Shown here: positions 63,880 through 64,000 of the stretch, piece by piece
Layout of the letters: every line of letters starts with the position of its first letter
Numbering within the stretch: the stretch's first letter is position 1
The notes under the pieces: generated by a model
Told to the model about the DNA's origin: nothing
Database searches by the model: none
What the model saw: only the letters and a program-made list of their open reading frames with translations
Source: Arthrobacter sp. E3
Lineage (GTDB): Bacteria > Actinomycetota > Actinomycetes > Actinomycetales > Micrococcaceae
Direction: 5' to 3'
Assembly (NCBI RefSeq): GCF_017353415.1
Contig: NZ_JAFMPX010000016.1
Location: 1-64,000, forward strand
Length of the DNA: 64,000 nucleotides
Made by a program: the position numbers and the translations under genes

Positions 63880-64000
63880 TGGGAGTTCCTCGTGGCCGGA
63901 TGTGTTCAGGCGGCTTTGGTGGGGTTGATGAAAGGGGGAGCACGACGGCGTGCTGGCGCAGTCGGGTGAGGGCGGCGTTGCTCAGCCGCGGGTACCGCCG
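63880..64000 (-). other. Window end; possible 3' end of an upstream gene, not resolved
   Basis: One minus-strand frame is open from the window edge to TGA at 63908-63906 and would end AFINPTKAA-like, about 26 bases before the exporter start. This fits an operon of a regulator and the exporter, but only about 30 codons are visible and no family is recognisable. Confidence 0.25.

Overview
The window looks like the chromosome of a Micrococcaceae actinobacterium, most likely Arthrobacter or a close relative. Pointers are the single-chain AceE-type pyruvate dehydrogenase E1, DUF3263 and DUF3027 proteins, a WXG100 protein, a DtxR/IdeR regulator with an iron box elsewhere in the window, an XPB-type helicase pair, CIRCE-controlled groEL, and ydaO-type (c-di-AMP) riboswitches ahead of cell-wall hydrolases. 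No species is claimed. No tRNA, rRNA, CRISPR array, transposase or phage gene was seen.

Layout. 1-1662: 5' end of aceE and an SDR dehydrogenase. 2046-5443: urate catabolism operon (uraD-uraH-urate oxidase-permease, minus strand). 5734-6201: bcp peroxiredoxin. 6563-8250: a decaying module with a frameshifted membrane protein, a histidine-kinase stub and a LuxR-type response regulator that lost one A in a poly-A tract. 8352-12040: tightly overlapped ALDH-CoA transferase-crotonase operon. 12095-14429: TetR-DHA2 exporter operon with a palindromic operator and an apparently leaderless start. 14564-19734: ABC/FtsX-type exporter, FemX-like enzyme, ThrE-like exporter. 19789-21488: siderophore-interacting protein with an IdeR box, and ung. 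21670-26842: DUF3263, a LytR_C pseudogene with two stops, a Q/G/Y-rich TM2 protein, groEL, a repeat-rich spacer, an RNase HI fusion and a WXG100 protein. 26953-29204: two-component system.

29289-51634 is the most distinctive part: a roughly 22 kb polysaccharide-utilisation locus for sulfated glycosaminoglycans. It has two Tat-exported PL8 lyases (a hyaluronate/chondroitin AC type and a chondroitin ABC type), four Cys-type sulfatases without signal peptides, an ABC importer (binding protein and two permeases, no ATPase), a GntR/LacI-type regulator, a Gfo/Idh/MocA oxidoreductase, a DUF2264 protein, a GH29 alpha-fucosidase and a TIM-barrel isomerase. The inferred route is extracellular lysis to unsaturated sulfated oligosaccharides, import, then cytoplasmic desulfation and disaccharide cleavage. 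No GH88 unsaturated glucuronyl hydrolase is present; the DUF2264 protein is the obvious candidate for that step. The fucosidase raises the possibility of a fucosylated chondroitin-like substrate.

51642-64000 returns to core genes: methyltransferase, XPB helicase pair, cold-shock protein, DUF3027, serC, DtxR-type regulator, two cell-wall hydrolases each behind its own ydaO riboswitch, and a second DHA2 exporter resembling the one at 12.8 kb. Long palindromes sharing a TGTGGTG/CACCACA core occur at 14.5, 22.6 and 50.0 kb and may be one dispersed family. All calls come from reading the sequence; no database search was run.
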